Assembly (NCBI GenBank): GCA_035526665.1
Contig: DATLBY010000060.1
Coordinates: 1 to 5,840, forward strand
Source of the DNA: DATLBY01 sp035526665
Lineage (GTDB): Bacteria; Acidobacteriota; Terriglobia; Bryobacterales; Bryobacteraceae
Length of the DNA stretch: 5,840 bases
Direction of reading: 5' to 3'
Notes under the pieces: generated by a model
The model's input: only the letters and a program-made list of their open reading frames with translations
Database searches by the model: none
Told to the model about the DNA's origin: nothing
Shown here: piece by piece, positions 5,749 through 5,840 of the stretch
Position numbering within the stretch: position 1 is the stretch's first letter
Layout of the letters: each line of letters opens with the position of its first letter
Program-made: the position numbers and the translations under genes

Positions 5749-5840
5749 GGATACTTCCAGTTTAGCGTAGTGGCGCCGGCGGACAGATGCTGAAAGCGGA
5801 GCGCGGGCGGGGTGACGGGGGGCAGCCAGTGGGAGGCCGC
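5749..5840 (-). other. 5' flank of acnA, no gene supported
   Basis: These 92 bases precede acnA on the minus strand and run to the window edge. The acnA frame stays open upstream to the edge but has no ATG, GTG or TTG, so the start at 5748 stands. A TAAACT (complement of 5761-5766) could be a weak -10 but lacks a -35. On the plus strand, ATG 5787 opens an 18-codon frame that runs off the window; its Gly/Arg-rich product is not convincing. I see no tRNA, riboswitch or clear operator. Confidence 0.4.
5754..5758 (-). promoter_or_regulatory. Shine-Dalgarno site of acnA
   Basis: Read on the minus strand the sequence is CTGGAAGTATCCATGG. GGAAG lies five bases before the ATG, a good ribosome-binding site that fixes the start at 5748. 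It contrasts with kdgK, which has none. Confidence 0.6.

Noticed and set aside
3223..5793. An 856-codon open frame on the plus strand, antisense to acnA.
   Set aside because: It is an exact antisense shadow of a well-conserved aconitase in GC-rich DNA, where stop codons are rare in the opposite frame. Its product is rich in Gly, Asp and His with no recognisable domain, and it lacks a start site of its own.
5787..5840. Possible divergent gene beginning at ATG 5787 on the plus strand.
   Set aside because: Only 18 codons are visible, rich in Gly and Arg, without recognisable sequence. Too little to call.

Overview
The window is GC-rich chromosomal DNA with dense coding and short intergenic gaps. 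I infer an Acidobacteriota source, of the Solibacter/Bryobacter kind. The main support is a secreted VWFA-domain protein of the type that is expanded in that phylum. The GC-rich codon use, the lack of strong Shine-Dalgarno sites at two starts, and the mixture of central metabolism with uncharacterised single genes fit this too. The assignment is inference; the window has no rRNA or marker gene to settle it.

Layout: positions 1-162 hold the last 53 codons of an unidentified plus-strand gene. Fifteen bases later begins a 344-residue 2-keto-3-deoxygluconate kinase (kdgK, 178-1212). An exported VWFA-domain protein follows (about 1245-2264), then a gene with a LexA/UmuD-type autopeptidase domain behind an unrecognised N-terminal domain (about 2307-3074). 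These four genes share the plus strand. The minus strand carries a full-length aconitase of the AcnA/IRP type (3064-5748). It runs tail-to-tail into the autopeptidase gene, and the two coding regions overlap by 11 bases. The last 92 bases (5749-5840) are the 5' flank of acnA and hold no gene I can support.

Functionally this is two housekeeping enzymes of carbon metabolism (KDG kinase feeding the Entner-Doudoroff route, and TCA-cycle aconitase) flanking two accessory genes. No KDPG aldolase, uronate dehydrogenase or other TCA gene is visible, so I see no pathway operon. No mobile element, CRISPR array, tRNA or rRNA is visible.

The most interesting points are small. The LexA-like protein has no helix-turn-helix but keeps an Ala-Gly site 36 residues before its catalytic Ser. 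A perfect 8-bp hairpin contains both stop codons of the convergent pair. A second perfect 8-bp hairpin pairs the two candidate start codons of the VWFA gene. An extended -10 with overlapping dyads sits almost on the kdgK start codon. The VWFA domain has a degenerate metal site. I do not see a clear multi-gene undescribed system; the autopeptidase gene is the best candidate for new biology.
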